Shown here piece after piece: positions 1-10,004 of a stretch of DNA of 64,000 nucleotides. The notes below the pieces were generated by a model. It was not told the DNA's origin and did no database searches. It was given only the letters and a program-made list of their open reading frames with translations. This DNA is from Marinobacter sp. ELB17 (lineage in GTDB: Bacteria; Pseudomonadota; Gammaproteobacteria; Pseudomonadales; Oleiphilaceae): contig NZ_AAXY01000001.1 in assembly GCF_000169375.1 (NCBI RefSeq), positions 1 to 64,000 of the forward strand, in the 5' to 3' direction. The translations under genes were made by a program, and so were the position numbers. How positions within the stretch are numbered: position 1 is the stretch's first letter; each line of letters starts with the position of its first letter.

Positions 1-186
1 CACCGCAGAAGCCAGATCAGACACAACGGCAACAGCCAAAGCAAAGGCAAACACGGGGCAGCGCCGGCCAGCTGCAAGTGAAGTCGAATGCACAACTTAA
101 ACCCAGTCAATTAATGTCTTGACTCAGGGGTCCACCACAGGTCCCGCCTGCGCCGAGACATCCAAAACAACCGAAAAGGACACAAC

Positions 187-624
187 ATGAATATTCAACG
201 CGACCTCAAGGTTATTGGCGTCGGCTTCGTCACGGCCATCATTGCTGCCGTGCTCATGCTCGTCGCGATCAAAAACGGCATCTCGCCATTACCCGAACCG
301 CTGGGTCTGGCGTTCGCCGAGTCGATCTTCGGCACCACCCTCCCTCTACCTGTGGGCTTCGTCTTCCATGCCGTCTGGGTAATCTTCTGGACTCTGGTCT
401 ATGTGCGGCTCTCACCCGCGATCCGCTTCATACCAGCTCTGTATCTGGCGGCCGCGCTTTGGCTTTCAGCACTGGTGATCTTCATGCCCATTGCCGACTG
501 GGGCTTTCTCGGTTTGGCGGTGACACCCAAGCTGATTGTCGCGGCGATCATTCCGCATCTGGTATTCGCCGTGTTGATCTGGGGTGGCTGTCGCTTGGTG
601 GGAGCGGCCGAACCTGTTCGATGA
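187..624 (+). CDS. small integral membrane protein, unknown function
   Basis: A 145-residue protein that is almost entirely hydrophobic, with about four membrane segments (roughly residues 8-28, 52-74, 80-103 and 112-135) joined by short loops. I do not recognise a named family. The ATG is preceded by an AAAAGGA-type ribosome site 5-7 bases upstream. Its stop codon overlaps the next start as ATGA (621-624), so it is probably translationally coupled to the YnfA-like fragment that follows. That neighbour suggests an inner-membrane role, but no substrate can be inferred. The 186 bases before it hold no gene I can support. Confidence 0.6.
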   Translation: MNIQRDLKVIGVGFVTAIIAAVLMLVAIKNGISPLPEPLGLAFAESIFGTTLPLPVGFVFHAVWVIFWTLVYVRLSPAIRFIPALYLAAALWLSALVIFMPIADWGFLGLAVTPKLIVAAIIPHLVFAVLIWGGCRLVGAAEPVR

Positions 625-790
625 CCCGCTCCTACCTGGCCACCGCCGCGGCTTGTGCGGCCGCGGCGGTGGCCGAAATCGCCGGTTGGGCTTGGCTACG
701 CCAAGGCAAAAGCGTTTGATGGCTGGCTACCCGGCTGCGCCGTGCTGGGCCGCCCGGCGTACCGGCCTGTCTGTCGGTCGATACGCTACT
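621..790 (+). pseudogene. truncated YnfA/UPF0060-type small membrane protein
   Basis: Starting at the ATG at 621 the reading begins with a hydrophobic helix and the AEIAGWAWLRQGKS motif, which resembles the first helix of YnfA/UPF0060 proteins (about 107 residues, four helices). The frame stops at 719. Sequence like the next family segment (WLPGCAVLG) continues in another frame immediately afterwards, so there is a frameshift near 715. Similarity is lost around 770-790. Only about half of the family length is present and the product is probably non-functional. The family assignment is by motif recognition. Confidence 0.55.
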
Positions 791-817
791 ATAAAAAGAT
801 ACAACTGATGCCGCGTA

Positions 818-1888
818 TTGCCCGCGACCCTGGCGCGGCTAAGGTCGCAGGACAACACCTGGTTGATGCGACTACCCCAAGAGGATTTTTGTCAGACACT
901 TGGTGTAGCGCTAGCGATAAAGTACGAAAGTGACGGCGGCCCGGGCATCAAGGATGGGATGAAACTTCTACTTGGCTCCCAGCAAGCCAGAAAAGATCGA
1001 GAGCTGTTCTTCAAGGCGCAGATTCTGTTCTGGTTGCTGGCAGCCATTGACGGCCACGCCAAAAACTTCAGCCTGTTCATTGAGCCCGGATCTGCCTACC
1101 GCATGACGCCCCTGTATGATGTGATTTCCGCGTATCCACTGATAGCCCTGGGCAACGTGGCACCGCAAAAAGCAAAAATGACCATGTCAAGCTCTTCTGG
1201 CAAAGGTTATTTTATTCCTTCTAGAAATTCCCCTCCTAAAGCACGTGTAAACCAATGGGGGTTTCCAAGAATAGTTGATCCAAAGCCTGGCGAGTGGACG
1301 ATTAAATTTTTAAAGACCGATACGAATAGCAAAAAAAACGTTGATCTCCAACTTAGCATTGGCTTGGTACCGAAGTATTCAGCGTGGATAAAAGCTTACG
1401 AAACCCGAATACAGGTTGGGCAGCCTACGATAATACAAATGTCGCTATCAACACATGGCGCAGAGAACAATATAGAAGGTCACACCATCGAGGTATTCAG
1501 TAAAACTAACGAAAAAATTGATGGTCTGACCGTGTCAAATAATATGGCTCGCCCAGACGGCGTAAGAGCGTATTCGCGAAACGGAGAAACAATAGATACA
1601 TTGCGGAATAAGGAGATGCGTGCAGGAGAAAGCGCGAATTTTTCATTTCCAATTACGGATATAACCCAGCAAAAATTCGACGCTCGAAGCATCCTAATTG
1701 AGCGCATTGAGCGCATTGAGCGCATTGAGCTGGTTGATTTTGACGTCGAAAGCTCAGCAAAACTCATGTTAAGCATGCCGATTAATAAGACGGTGACCAG
1801 AAATGCAGAAGATATAAAGCCCGAAGGCAACGGTGAGTTTGATACGCTTGGCTCTACTGCCCCCGATAACCGGGATGAGCTGCACTGA
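818..1888 (+). pseudogene. HipA kinase C-terminal fragment fused to unrelated sequence
   Basis: Residues about 17-125 of this 356-codon frame match the C-terminal half of HipA serine/threonine kinases: LPQEDFCQ, the YESDGGPGIKD segment, DGHAKNFS (catalytic-loop region) and YDVISAYP. The N-terminal kinase lobe is missing: HipA is normally about 440 residues and this match begins abruptly near 850. After about position 1190 the sequence stops resembling HipA and becomes more AT-rich. The remaining ~230 codons encode a beta-rich, polar tail that I do not recognise, ending in an ERI repeat. The frame therefore looks like a chimera left by an insertion or deletion, not a working toxin. No HipB antitoxin gene is visible beside it. 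Confidence 0.6.
1697..1730 (+). repeat. 9-bp in-frame tandem repeat (ATTGAGCGC)
   Basis: Three exact copies of ATTGAGCGC plus a partial fourth lie in the tail of the hipA-chimera frame and encode (IER)n. The unit is a multiple of three, so copy-number change would keep the frame. Confidence 0.9.
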
Positions 1889-1907
1889 CTGTTTTCACTA
1901 CAGTCAG
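1885..1907 (+). terminator. possible hairpin between convergent genes
   Basis: CTGACTG and CAGTCAG form a 7-bp stem around a 9-base loop, just after the stop codon at 1888 and before the convergent LysE gene. There is no clear T-run after the stem on the plus strand, so terminator activity is uncertain. Confidence 0.3.
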
Positions 1908-1978
1908 GCAATTGCCGAGTTAGTGCCCGGAAGTGCATTATAGTCTCTCGCTTTATGGCTGAAATTTCTACCAGTGCC

Positions 1979-2608
1979 TCAGAACAACGAGCTGAGAAAA
2001 CCGATGGCCACCATCGAATAAAAGGCAGCGCAAATCAGCCCGAACGATTTACGGGTACGGATGAAAAACCGTTCCGCCGAATGCGCGGAGAAGGCCAGTG
2101 CATAAGTGCAGAAAATCACGCCCCCCAAAACCGCACAGCTCGCCACCAGGATAAAACTGGCCCAGATCGGCGCGCTGGCACTCAGCCCGACAGTGGTCAC
2201 GGTGAACCAGGTCAAGGTCGCCTTGGGGTTGGTCAAGTGAATGCCCAGCCCTTGCAAATAGAAGCCCAGGTTGCGCGTCTGTTTGTCCTGCGTACGCGCG
2301 ACGATCACGGCGTTGTGCGCCAGCGCACTGCGGATCGACTTCCCGGCCAGGAAGAACAGATAGCAGGCGCCCAATATCTTCAACCACACCAGCACCTGCA
2401 GGTTGGACAGCAACAGCGCCGAAACACCGGCAGCTGTCATTGCACCCCAGCACAACGACCCGGAAATGACCCCGGCGGCCAATGCCAGGCCCGGTGTGCG
2501 CCCGTAATTGAGCGAGGTATTGGCAATCGCCAGGTTGCCTGGCCCCGGGCTGGCGGTGCCGATCACGTAAACCCCCAGTGCGGCAGCGAAACTCGAAAAC
2601 TCAAACAT
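1979..2608 (-). CDS. LysE/RhtB-family amino-acid exporter
   Basis: A 209-residue inner-membrane protein of the LysE/RhtB family, which exports amino acids such as threonine, homoserine or lysine; the substrate here is not predictable. The family signature near the N-terminus is present (GTASPGPGNLAIANTSLNYG), followed by about five or six membrane helices and the mid-protein NPKATLTWF motif. The length is normal for the family. It lies downstream of, and on the same strand as, a second LysE-type gene, separated by about 260 bases that hold a formyltransferase remnant. The two were probably part of one acquired segment under the MocR-type regulator at 3694. Confidence 0.85.
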   Translation of the reverse strand: MFEFSSFAAALGVYVIGTASPGPGNLAIANTSLNYGRTPGLALAAGVISGSLCWGAMTAAGVSALLLSNLQVLVWLKILGACYLFFLAGKSIRSALAHNAVIVARTQDKQTRNLGFYLQGLGIHLTNPKATLTWFTVTTVGLSASAPIWASFILVASCAVLGGVIFCTYALAFSAHSAERFFIRTRKSFGLICAAFYSMVAIGFLSSLF

Positions 2609-2609
2609 A

Positions 2610-2862
2610 AAACCCTCTCATACCCATCGCGTCAGCGCCCACGTGCAAACGCAACGACGATGCGGTCTCGGCCCGCGCTACGTGGAAGCGCGCGACATCG
2701 ATAATCTGCCCGCTGTCGACCGAAGGCGCCAGGTGATGGCAGGTCGGACCGTAGGTTTCATCGTTGTAGTAGATCGCGTAGTGCTGGCTGCCCAGGCCTC
2801 GATACGTGGGCGCCGCCGGGTGTAGATTGATCGCACCGGTTGCGTCTTGACAACTTTTCTGT
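2610..2862 (-). pseudogene. remnant of a formyltransferase-like protein
   Basis: In one minus-strand frame the translation contains INLHPAAPTYRGLG followed by YYNDETYGPTCHHLAPSVD and SGQIIDVARF. These correspond to the conserved core of the methionyl-tRNA formyltransferase/GART-like fold (HPAxxxxYRG, and the TxHxxxxxxDxGxI region). Only about 80 residues remain and there is no start codon within the conserved part. It lies between two LysE-family genes on the same strand and is evidently a decayed gene. Confidence 0.6.
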
Positions 2863-2866
2863 GGGT

Positions 2867-3490
2867 TCAAGACCCCCATTGCGGGAATGGCAGGCCTCTT
2901 AGAACCGGAATCAACGATATCAACAGCACCAGGCTCATGGTGATATTGAACGCCTTTAAACACTGCGGCCGAGTCAGGAAACGTCGCAAATACTGTCCAA
3001 AAAATACCCAAAGCAATGAACAGGGTGAACCGAACAAAAAGAACAGCAGAGCAATTAGTAAAACCTGCACACTGAAGGGCCCCAAGGGCGAGGTGAAGGC
3101 CAGTACCGCGCCCACGGCCATAACCCAGGCTTTCGGGTTGACCCACTGAAACAACGCCGCAGCGGCGAATCCCAAGGGTTTGCCCGACTGATCATCCATG
3201 TCCACCACGGGGGCGCTGGCTATCTGGTAGGCCAGATACAGCAGGTACACCGCGCCTATCACTTTCAGTCCGTCCTGCAGCCACGGGTATTGCCGAAAAA
3301 TTGCCCCAGCGCCCAGCCCGACTGCCACCAACATTAGCGGAAAACCGATGTTGATCCCTGCCAGATGCCGAATCGTGCGGCCCATCCCGAAATTCGCCCC
3401 CGATGACATCAACATCACGTTGTTAGGCCCTGGCGTGACGCATGTGGCGATCACGAACAAAATGATCGAGTAGTAATCGAGGTTCTGCAT
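2867..3490 (-). CDS. LysE/RhtB-family amino-acid exporter
   Basis: A 207-residue LysE/RhtB-type exporter. It has the N-terminal CVTPGPNNVMLMSSGANFG signature, several hydrophobic helices and a central QWVNPKAWVMAVGA segment. The ATG at 3490 is preferred over an upstream in-frame ATG at 3565 because it has a GGAG site at good spacing and starts where family members start. It is divergent from the MocR-type regulator at 3694; the AT-rich ~200-base gap probably holds both promoters. MocR regulators next to LysE exporters are common, which supports regulated export of an amino acid or amino-acid-like compound. Confidence 0.85.
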   Translation of the reverse strand: MQNLDYYSIILFVIATCVTPGPNNVMLMSSGANFGMGRTIRHLAGINIGFPLMLVAVGLGAGAIFRQYPWLQDGLKVIGAVYLLYLAYQIASAPVVDMDDQSGKPLGFAAAALFQWVNPKAWVMAVGAVLAFTSPLGPFSVQVLLIALLFFLFGSPCSLLWVFFGQYLRRFLTRPQCLKAFNITMSLVLLISLIPVLRGLPFPQWGS

Positions 3491-3693
3491 TGTCACGCTC
3501 CATCGATCAGCGTCAGCGGCGCCAGGAACTTGCGGATCTTTATAGGACATATTATCCCAAGGCACCGAGGTGTATTACAGATACAGAAGTGATGAATTTT
3601 TTAAATACAGACTGCCTTTTTTCGTATAAAAATTTTAAAAACCCCCCTATCTGTCGCTTTTCAAGCAACAAACGAAAAGCTACAGTCAGAGTT

Positions 3694-5163
3694 ATGACTC
3701 TTTATCTGAACCTCGCCAAATTCATCAGCAGCCGCATCGAGCAGGGCCTGTACGGGCCTGGCGAGCGTCTACCCTCTGTACGTGCCCTCAGCCATGAGCA
3801 CGGTGTCAGCCTGACAACCGTGCAACAGGCCTACCGTGTATTGGAATGTTCCGGGCTGGCGATACCGCGCGCCAGGTCGGGTTACTTCGTTCCCGCCGAC
3901 AGGCGAGTGGCGCCATTACCGCAAATGGACCGTCCGATCTTGCGGCCGGTGAACATTTCCCAATGGGACATGGTTCGGGAGCTGATGCGCTTCGATCAGA
4001 GTGCCAGTATTGTTCAGTTGGGTTGCGGCATGCCGGATATAACCGCGCCCACCCTCAAGCCGCTGCTGACTACAATGGCCCGTATCAGCCGGCGCAGTGA
4101 CAGCGTAAGCCTGCAGTACAACCACATCCAGGGCGTATTGGCATTGCGTGAACAAATCGCTCGGCTGTCCATTGATTCGGGCTGCAGCCTGACCCCGGCC
4201 GACATAATCGTCACCAGCGGTTGCCAGGAAGCCCTGTCTACCGCCATACGCGCGGTTTGCGTGCCCGGCGACATCGTTGCCATTGCCTCGCCGAGCTATC
4301 ACGGCATCACGCAAATCCTCAAGGCCGCCGACCTCAAGGCACTGGAGATTCCCACTGACCCTGTCACTGGCATCAACCTGGAATCCTTGGAAATGGCCAT
4401 GGAGCAATGGCCGATCAAAGTTATCCAATTGACTGCCAACTGTAACAACCCCCTGGGCTACATCATGCCCGACGATCGCAAGCTCAAGCTTGTCCGCCTG
4501 GCCCAGCGTTTTGACGTGCCGATCATTGAAGACGATATCTATGGTGATCTATCACATCGCTATCCGCGGCCGCGCTCACTGAAGTCCTTTGATGAGGACA
4601 ATCGGGTTTTGCTGTGCAGTTCATTTTCCAAGACAGTGGCACCCGGCCTTCGAGTCGGCTGGATCGCCCCGGGACGCTACCTGCCGCAGGTGCTGCACAT
4701 GAAATACATTGGCTCGGGCACCACGGCGACACAACCCCAGTTGGCGATTGCCGAATTCATCGCCAAGGGCAATTACCTCCAGCACCTGCGCCGTATGTGC
4801 AAACAATACAAGCGCAACGGCGACCTGATGAGCGAATGGGTCAACCGCTATTTCCCGGCGGGCACCCGAGTCAGCCAACCCCAGGGGGGGTTTACGCTGT
4901 GGATCGAACTGTCGGAAGAGTTCGACACCTATGCCCTCAACCGCCTGCTGGAAGCCCAAAACGTACAAGTGGCGAGCGGCAATATTTTCTCGGCGACGGG
5001 AAAATACCGTAACTGCATTCGGATGAACTTCGCCAACCTGCCCACTCGCAAAGTGGAGATGGCGGTGCTGAAGGTCGGTCAGACCATCGGCCAACTCATG
5101 GAACAGGAGCCGAGCGACGTCCGCGTCGGGACAGCAGGAACAACAGTAGCGGCGAACACCTGA
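3694..5163 (+). CDS. MocR-type regulator (GntR helix-turn-helix plus aminotransferase-like domain)
   Basis: A 489-residue regulator. Residues about 5-70 form a GntR winged helix (GERLPSVRALSHEHGVSLTT). Residues about 100-470 form a fold-type I aminotransferase-like domain with NCNNPLGYIMPD, EDDIYGDL and the PLP-lysine motif SSFSKTVAPGLRVGW. Such proteins bind PLP and usually sense an amino acid or its derivative. The frame extends upstream to 3490, but the ATG at 3694 starts exactly where GntR domains begin and the upstream part is AT-rich, non-coding-like sequence. It is divergent from a LysE exporter and likely controls it. The ligand cannot be told from sequence. Confidence 0.85.
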   Translation: MTLYLNLAKFISSRIEQGLYGPGERLPSVRALSHEHGVSLTTVQQAYRVLECSGLAIPRARSGYFVPADRRVAPLPQMDRPILRPVNISQWDMVRELMRFDQSASIVQLGCGMPDITAPTLKPLLTTMARISRRSDSVSLQYNHIQGVLALREQIARLSIDSGCSLTPADIIVTSGCQEALSTAIRAVCVPGDIVAIASPSYHGITQILKAADLKALEIPTDPVTGINLESLEMAMEQWPIKVIQLTANCNNPLGYIMPDDRKLKLVRLAQRFDVPIIEDDIYGDLSHRYPRPRSLKSFDEDNRVLLCSSFSKTVAPGLRVGWIAPGRYLPQVLHMKYIGSGTTATQPQLAIAEFIAKGNYLQHLRRMCKQYKRNGDLMSEWVNRYFPAGTRVSQPQGGFTLWIELSEEFDTYALNRLLEAQNVQVASGNIFSATGKYRNCIRMNFANLPTRKVEMAVLKVGQTIGQLMEQEPSDVRVGTAGTTVAANT

Positions 5164-5321
5164 CCTGTAGCAAGCGGCCTTTTCACAAGTACGAAATGCA
5201 CGCTCAACTGCATAGTATTGCAGCCACGCGATCGAGGTTTCGTGTTGGGCGTGTCTAATGCTTTGAGTTAGAAATTTGCCCCTCTGAAAATGGGGGGGAT
5301 TACCCAATGACTTAGGCGTCA

Positions 5322-5640
5322 TTAAGGGTTTGCCGATCCTGGATGAAGTCTACCGCTACCAATGATCACTGCCTGCCCAGCAATACGGATCTGCGTAGCA
5401 TTAAGGCTGCGTTTTGCCTCGGCGAAGATTTGGCTGGGCCGGTCCATCTCTATGCCCTGGTGGATTTCCCAGCACCATAGACCAGAGCCTGGCATAGCCG
5501 CCGCGAGATATCCTGCCAACGCTGCTGCAGCGCTTCCGGTAGCGGGGTCTTCACGAATCCCACCTTCTGTCGAGAACATGCGACTGCGTAGCAAGCCCAG
5601 GGCGAGGGTTGCGCACGCGCACCATGTCGCACGAATCGCT
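5322..5640 (-). pseudogene. C-terminal fragment of a PhzF-family protein
   Basis: The minus strand encodes REDPATGSAAAALAGYLA, the hallmark C-terminal motif of PhzF/YddE-type isomerases, followed by the expected final beta strands (QIRIAGQAVIIGSG). Only about 90-100 residues remain of a normal ~260-300, and sequence upstream of the motif breaks into other frames near 5595-5640. It is therefore a truncated remnant beside the AraC regulator gene. Confidence 0.7.
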
Positions 5641-5648
5641 GAGTAACG

Positions 5649-6488
5649 TCACGTATCGCGAAGGAGTTTGCGGAATTGTGCTGGCGTTCGGCCGGTCTGA
5701 TTACGGAAAACTCGGGTCAGATGGCTCTGGCTCGAAAAGCCACAATCAACGGCAATTTCTGCAACCGGTGTGTCCGAGCGCAGGAGCTGCTTCGCACGAC
5801 GTACTCGCTGCCTGGTAATCCACGCGTGGGGTGGACAACCACGCACGAGACGGAACATCCGATGAAAGTGAAACTCGGACATGTTGGCCAGCAGCGCAAG
5901 GTCCTTAAGATGAATGGTCGTGGCGAGATAGGCTTCGATATAATCCTCCACTCGGCGCAATACATGAGGCGCGAGACCCCCGAGGAGGCGTGCCTTGCGA
6001 CCTGGAAGCACCCCGATCAGATCCGTCAGTGCGCCTTCCGCGTGAAGCATGTTGTTCGACATTGCGGCGCGGGCGAGTTCGGCAAGCGGTTGCGCGACGT
6101 TTGGCTTGTCGACGAAGTTGGCCTCGGTGAGATCAAGCTGGCGGGCGTCGCAGTCATGAGCTTCCGAGAACATACTGCGCAGCCTTTCGTCTGAAAGGTA
6201 GAGATGAACGAAGCGGAACCGTTTGGTGATCTCCCACTCCGAACTTTGTCCCGCAGGCATGATGCAGACCGCGCCGGGCCAGCCGGATACCTTGCCAGCA
6301 TCGAGCCGTCGTGTTCCTGTCCCACCCTTCAGGTACAGACTGAGGGTATGATTATGCGGTGCTTCGTATCGTACGTGATCGTTCTGGTTTTCCCAGATTG
6401 CGACACTGCACCCCGCGCCCAGGCTCATCTTGGTGGCGAGATTTTCGGCGTTTGAGCGGCCAAGGAAATGTTCAACTGTTCGAAGCAT
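5649..6488 (-). CDS. AraC-family transcriptional regulator
   Basis: A 279-residue regulator. The C-terminal ~100 residues hold the two helix-turn-helix motifs of AraC/XylS proteins: LKDLALLANMSEFHFHRMFR, and VAEIAVDCGFSSQSHLTRVF followed by GRTPAQFRK. The N-terminal ~150 residues are a cupin-like sensing domain (HNHTLSLYLKGG region). It is divergent from the EamA-type exporter at 6614 with a ~125-base shared intergenic region, so that transporter is the likely target. No ligand can be assigned. Confidence 0.88.
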   Translation of the reverse strand: MLRTVEHFLGRSNAENLATKMSLGAGCSVAIWENQNDHVRYEAPHNHTLSLYLKGGTGTRRLDAGKVSGWPGAVCIMPAGQSSEWEITKRFRFVHLYLSDERLRSMFSEAHDCDARQLDLTEANFVDKPNVAQPLAELARAAMSNNMLHAEGALTDLIGVLPGRKARLLGGLAPHVLRRVEDYIEAYLATTIHLKDLALLANMSEFHFHRMFRLVRGCPPHAWITRQRVRRAKQLLRSDTPVAEIAVDCGFSSQSHLTRVFRNQTGRTPAQFRKLLRDT

Positions 6489-6613
6489 GATTCAAGCTTA
6501 CCAAAGCATAATCGCAATGGGTTAATTCATAAAAAAATACCGCAAGAATGTGCAAAACTCGAATAGGAAAAGAGGTTAGCGTAGTGCCATCAAGAGAAAG
6601 TTGAAGGCCTACT

Positions 6614-7567
6614 ATGAACAATATAACGCTGTTTATAACCACTGTTCTCATTTGGGGGACTACCTGGATCGGTATCGCGGCACAGATCGGTGAGGTACCG
6701 ACCATCGTGTCCATCTTTTTCCGTTCCGCGCTGGCCGGGCTGATCATGCTGGCTGGGCTCGCGCTGATGCGGCGGCTTAAGCGCCCGACCATCTGGCGTT
6801 TCGTTGTTCTTCAGGCCCTTTGCCTATTCTGTTTTAATTTCATCGGTCTTTACAAAGCCTCCGCGCTGATCCCGTCGGGGCTGGTGTCGATTGTCTTCTC
6901 GCTGGCGTCAATCTTCAATGCGATCAACGCACGGCTGCTCTTTGGCGATCGGATCACAATACAGACTATTCTGGCGGGCAGTGTGGGCGCGACCGGATTG
7001 GTGCTGATCTTCTGGACCGATCTCGTTGCCAGCTTCGACGTCGCTACGCTTAAGGGAATCGGCTGGGCCGTGTTTGGAACGCTGATGTTCTCTTTCGGGA
7101 ACATGGCATCGCGGCGAAACAGCGGCCTGGGCATCACACCTGTCAGCGCCAACAGCTGGGGCATGGGCATCGGTGCACTCGCACTGATGGGTTTAATCCT
7201 AGCGAGCGGGCAGCCAGTGATCCTCTCGACGAAGCCGGTTTACTGGATAGCGCTGGTCTATCTTGCGGTGATCGGGTCAGTGGTCGGCTTCACCACCTAC
7301 CTCGTGCTTGTCGCACGGATCGGATCGGCACGGGCGGGCTATGCAACCGTGTTATTCCCAATCGTCGCACTTGCAATCTCGACCGTGTTCGAGGGCTACA
7401 ATTGGACATCGCTCGCCATGATCGGGGTCGCCCTGATCCTTGTAGGGAACGTGATCATGTTCTGGCGTCCCCGCAAGCGCGGCATCAACGAGCTTGCGGA
7501 GACGCCCGGACATCCGGCGACGCCCACCCAGGCGGAGGCAGTGGTTCGGGAAGACGCAATTCGCTAA
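6614..7567 (+). CDS. EamA/DMT-family transporter
   Basis: A 317-residue inner-membrane protein with about ten hydrophobic segments arranged as two EamA repeats, typical of drug/metabolite exporters (RhaT/YdcZ/RarD-like). The first helix carries TVLIWGTTWIGIA, and the FNFIGLYKASALIPSGLVSIVFS segment is typical of helix 3-4 in this family. The C-terminus is a short hydrophilic tail. It is divergent from the AraC regulator. Substrate unknown; family members export amino acids, purines or toxic metabolites. Confidence 0.85.
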   Translation: MNNITLFITTVLIWGTTWIGIAAQIGEVPTIVSIFFRSALAGLIMLAGLALMRRLKRPTIWRFVVLQALCLFCFNFIGLYKASALIPSGLVSIVFSLASIFNAINARLLFGDRITIQTILAGSVGATGLVLIFWTDLVASFDVATLKGIGWAVFGTLMFSFGNMASRRNSGLGITPVSANSWGMGIGALALMGLILASGQPVILSTKPVYWIALVYLAVIGSVVGFTTYLVLVARIGSARAGYATVLFPIVALAISTVFEGYNWTSLAMIGVALILVGNVIMFWRPRKRGINELAETPGHPATPTQAEAVVREDAIR

Positions 7568-7634
7568 TACAGACGAGGCGCTAGTCGGTGCCTAGTTGCT
7601 CCTCTATGCGGCGTCATTCGAATATACTTCTTAT

Positions 7635-7787
7635 ATGGCGACATCCGACGTTAATCTCCACCTACGAAGCTATGGTAATGAAGGAAAACAACATTCCCAT
7701 GGCCACCACCAATTGGTATTGCCCCTGCTGGGTAAGCTTTCGCTGTCACAAAGATACCAACTTTATTATGAGTCCACAGCTGCTTGA
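7635..7787 (+). pseudogene. N-terminal remnant of an AraC-type regulator
   Basis: One frame reads NLHLRSYGNEGKQHSHGHHQ followed by LVLPLLGKLSLS, which resembles the N-terminal cupin of AraC-family regulators (HxHxxxQLxLPxxG). The frame stops after about 50 residues and no helix-turn-helix follows. The rest of the ~400-base interval 7568-7967 shows no supportable gene. Confidence 0.45.
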
Positions 7788-7967
7788 GCATTCAATCGTC
7801 TTGCCAAACGGCCCGCTGCAATCTTTGACAGACCAAGGGGATTCTGTGTTGCTGTGGTTCGCCTTTAATCAGTCGTAGAATTCACTAAAGACATCGCGGC
7901 ACCTGCCGATAGCCATACCTATACGAGTACTCTTCATAACCTGCCTCCAAAAAGACGAGGACATACT

Positions 7968-9854
7968 GTGCAACTAACTTTCGGGCAAAAGCTCTTGGTC
8001 ACATTTGGCATAATATTAGTGCTTGTCATGGGCGCTATTACCATTGTTGGCGACATGCGGCTGAAAAGCACAACGAGCACCTACGTCGACGCACTGACCA
8101 AAGACGCTGTGGCGAAGAACACGTCCAGTATCGCTGAATGGCTTAATACCCGGTTGGTGATGACAGAGGCTGTGGCGGAAAGTCTGGGAAACGCACAGAG
8201 TGATGAGCAGAGGCGTAATATTTTACAAACCGTTTCTACCGGCGGTGGCTTTATTAATGTGTATCTCGGTAATAAAGAGGGTCGCATGCTGATGGAGTCA
8301 ACGGCTGCGGAAGCAACGCTCCCAGCTGGCTTCGACCCCCGCGGTCGCCCGTGGTACAAAAAAGGCATGGCGGAAGGTAAGGCTTCGTTTACCGAGCCAT
8401 ATCGCGACGCGTCGAGCGGCGAAATGATCATTACCGCTCTGGCGCCTGTTAGCGGTGGAAGTAACGGTGGTGTGGCAGGTGCGGATATAAGCTTGAGCGC
8501 TATCAAAAAAATGCTTGGTACCATAACGCTTGCAGACACTGGCTACGTGGGCCTGATTAATGATGAAGGTGTTGTCCTGTTCCATCCCGACAGCAAGTTG
8601 ATCGGAGAAAACATTAAAGATTTGATTGGCGTGCCGCCCAAGTTTGACGGGCTTAGTCAATTCTATGAGTCAGGCGATGTGGCGTGGCGAGTCGCTTTTC
8701 ACCCGATTAAGAATGCGCGAGGCGTCGACTGGTATCTGGGCACTTTTGTGAACGTTGACAAAATCAACGCCCCCATGCAGAGCGCCCGCATGACCGGGAT
8801 GATCATTGCGCTCGTGGGTTTGTTGGTATCGCTGTTCATTTTACACGCGGGTATCAAAATACTGATGGCCCCAGTGCGGCGCTTGAACTCTGCAATGGCA
8901 GACATCAGCTCTGGTGAGGCCGATTTAACCCAGCGCCTGGATGCCAGTGCCAAGGATGAATTCGGAGAACTCGCGGGCAGCTTCAATAGCTTTATCGAAA
9001 ATATTCAAGTGGTCGTGCACGATGTTCTAAGTGGCAGTGATGACCTCGCAACGAATGTGGTCGCATTGAAAAAGACCGCCAGCGCAAGCCGGTTGAGCGT
9101 TGAAGGCCAGCAAGCCGAAGTGGATATGGTGGCAGCTGCCATCAACGAAATGTCCGCGGCCGCAGGTGAAATCGCCCAGAATGCTCAGCAAACAGCCGAT
9201 GCGGCTAATACGGCCGATAAAGAAAGCCGGGCTTCATTGGAAACCGTCGGCCAATCCAGGGATGCGGTGCGAAAACTGGCGCAAGAAGTGAATGCTGCAG
9301 CCGAAGTCATCAACAATTTGGGCAAAGATGTAACCTCGATTACCTCGGTGCTTGAAGTGATTCAGGGAATTGCAGAACAAACCAATTTGCTGGCACTGAA
9401 CGCTGCTATAGAGGCGGCCCGTGCAGGCGACGCCGGCCGCGGATTTGCCGTGGTAGCGGACGAGGTGCGAAATCTGGCCCAAAGAACCCAGACCAGCACC
9501 AAAGAGATAAACAGCATGATTGAGCGCCTGCAAAAGGGGGCTAACGATGCCGTCGCTGGGATGAACGCGTCCAAGGCTGTCTCCAATGTCAGCATGGAAA
9601 AAGCTCAGGACGCTATGGATGCATTGAACCGGGTGGCTGATGCAATAACGTCCATTAGCCAGATGACAATGCAAATTGCGACGGCTTCTGAAGAGCAAAC
9701 CTCAGTGACCGAAGAGCTCAACGCCTCAATCACGCGCATCGCAGACCAGGGCCAAGAAGCTGCCGCTGCCGCAAGTGAGAACGATGTGTACAGTGGTCAT
9801 ATTGAAACCATCGGCCAAACCCTAAGCAAGAACGTTTCCCGCTTCAGGGTTTAA
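7968..9854 (+). CDS. methyl-accepting chemotaxis protein with dCache sensor
   Basis: A 628-residue chemoreceptor. Transmembrane helix 1 is at about residues 9-28. A periplasmic double-Cache domain follows (~33-270), with the GRPWYKKG and [12 protein letters not shown] segments typical of dCache_1. Transmembrane helix 2 is at ~275-297, then HAMP (~297-350). The cytoplasmic signalling hairpin has the invariant tip [18 protein letters not shown] and [13 protein letters not shown]. Family members of this type bind amino acids or small organic acids. Translation starts at a GTG with a GACGAGG ribosome site. No C-terminal NWETF-type tether is present. It is a stand-alone gene with no che genes nearby. 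Confidence 0.92.
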   Translation: MQLTFGQKLLVTFGIILVLVMGAITIVGDMRLKSTTSTYVDALTKDAVAKNTSSIAEWLNTRLVMTEAVAESLGNAQSDEQRRNILQTVSTGGGFINVYLGNKEGRMLMESTAAEATLPAGFDPRGRPWYKKGMAEGKASFTEPYRDASSGEMIITALAPVSGGSNGGVAGADISLSAIKKMLGTITLADTGYVGLINDEGVVLFHPDSKLIGENIKDLIGVPPKFDGLSQFYESGDVAWRVAFHPIKNARGVDWYLGTFVNVDKINAPMQSARMTGMIIALVGLLVSLFILHAGIKILMAPVRRLNSAMADISSGEADLTQRLDASAKDEFGELAGSFNSFIENIQVVVHDVLSGSDDLATNVVALKKTASASRLSVEGQQAEVDMVAAAINEMSAAAGEIAQNAQQTADAANTADKESRASLETVGQSRDAVRKLAQEVNAAAEVINNLGKDVTSITSVLEVIQGIAEQTNLLALNAAIEAARAGDAGRGFAVVADEVRNLAQRTQTSTKEINSMIERLQKGANDAVAGMNASKAVSNVSMEKAQDAMDALNRVADAITSISQMTMQIATASEEQTSVTEELNASITRIADQGQEAAAAASENDVYSGHIETIGQTLSKNVSRFRV

Positions 9855-10004
9855 GAGTTAAGCCGTAGACGTTCCATAGCCTCTTCATCGGAGCTGTGCC
9901 GATGGCGGTGTATCTGCTGGTATCCTGACGCAGAAAAGTGATCAGGTGCAGGGCCTTAACGGCTATCTCGGTCGAAATTCAGGCTGTTTCTGTTCAAGTT
10001 CCAG

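Noticed and set aside
7588..7878. A 96-codon frame after the EamA gene
   Set aside because: Composition is not protein-like; the competing frame shows AraC-type similarity, so I annotated that remnant instead.
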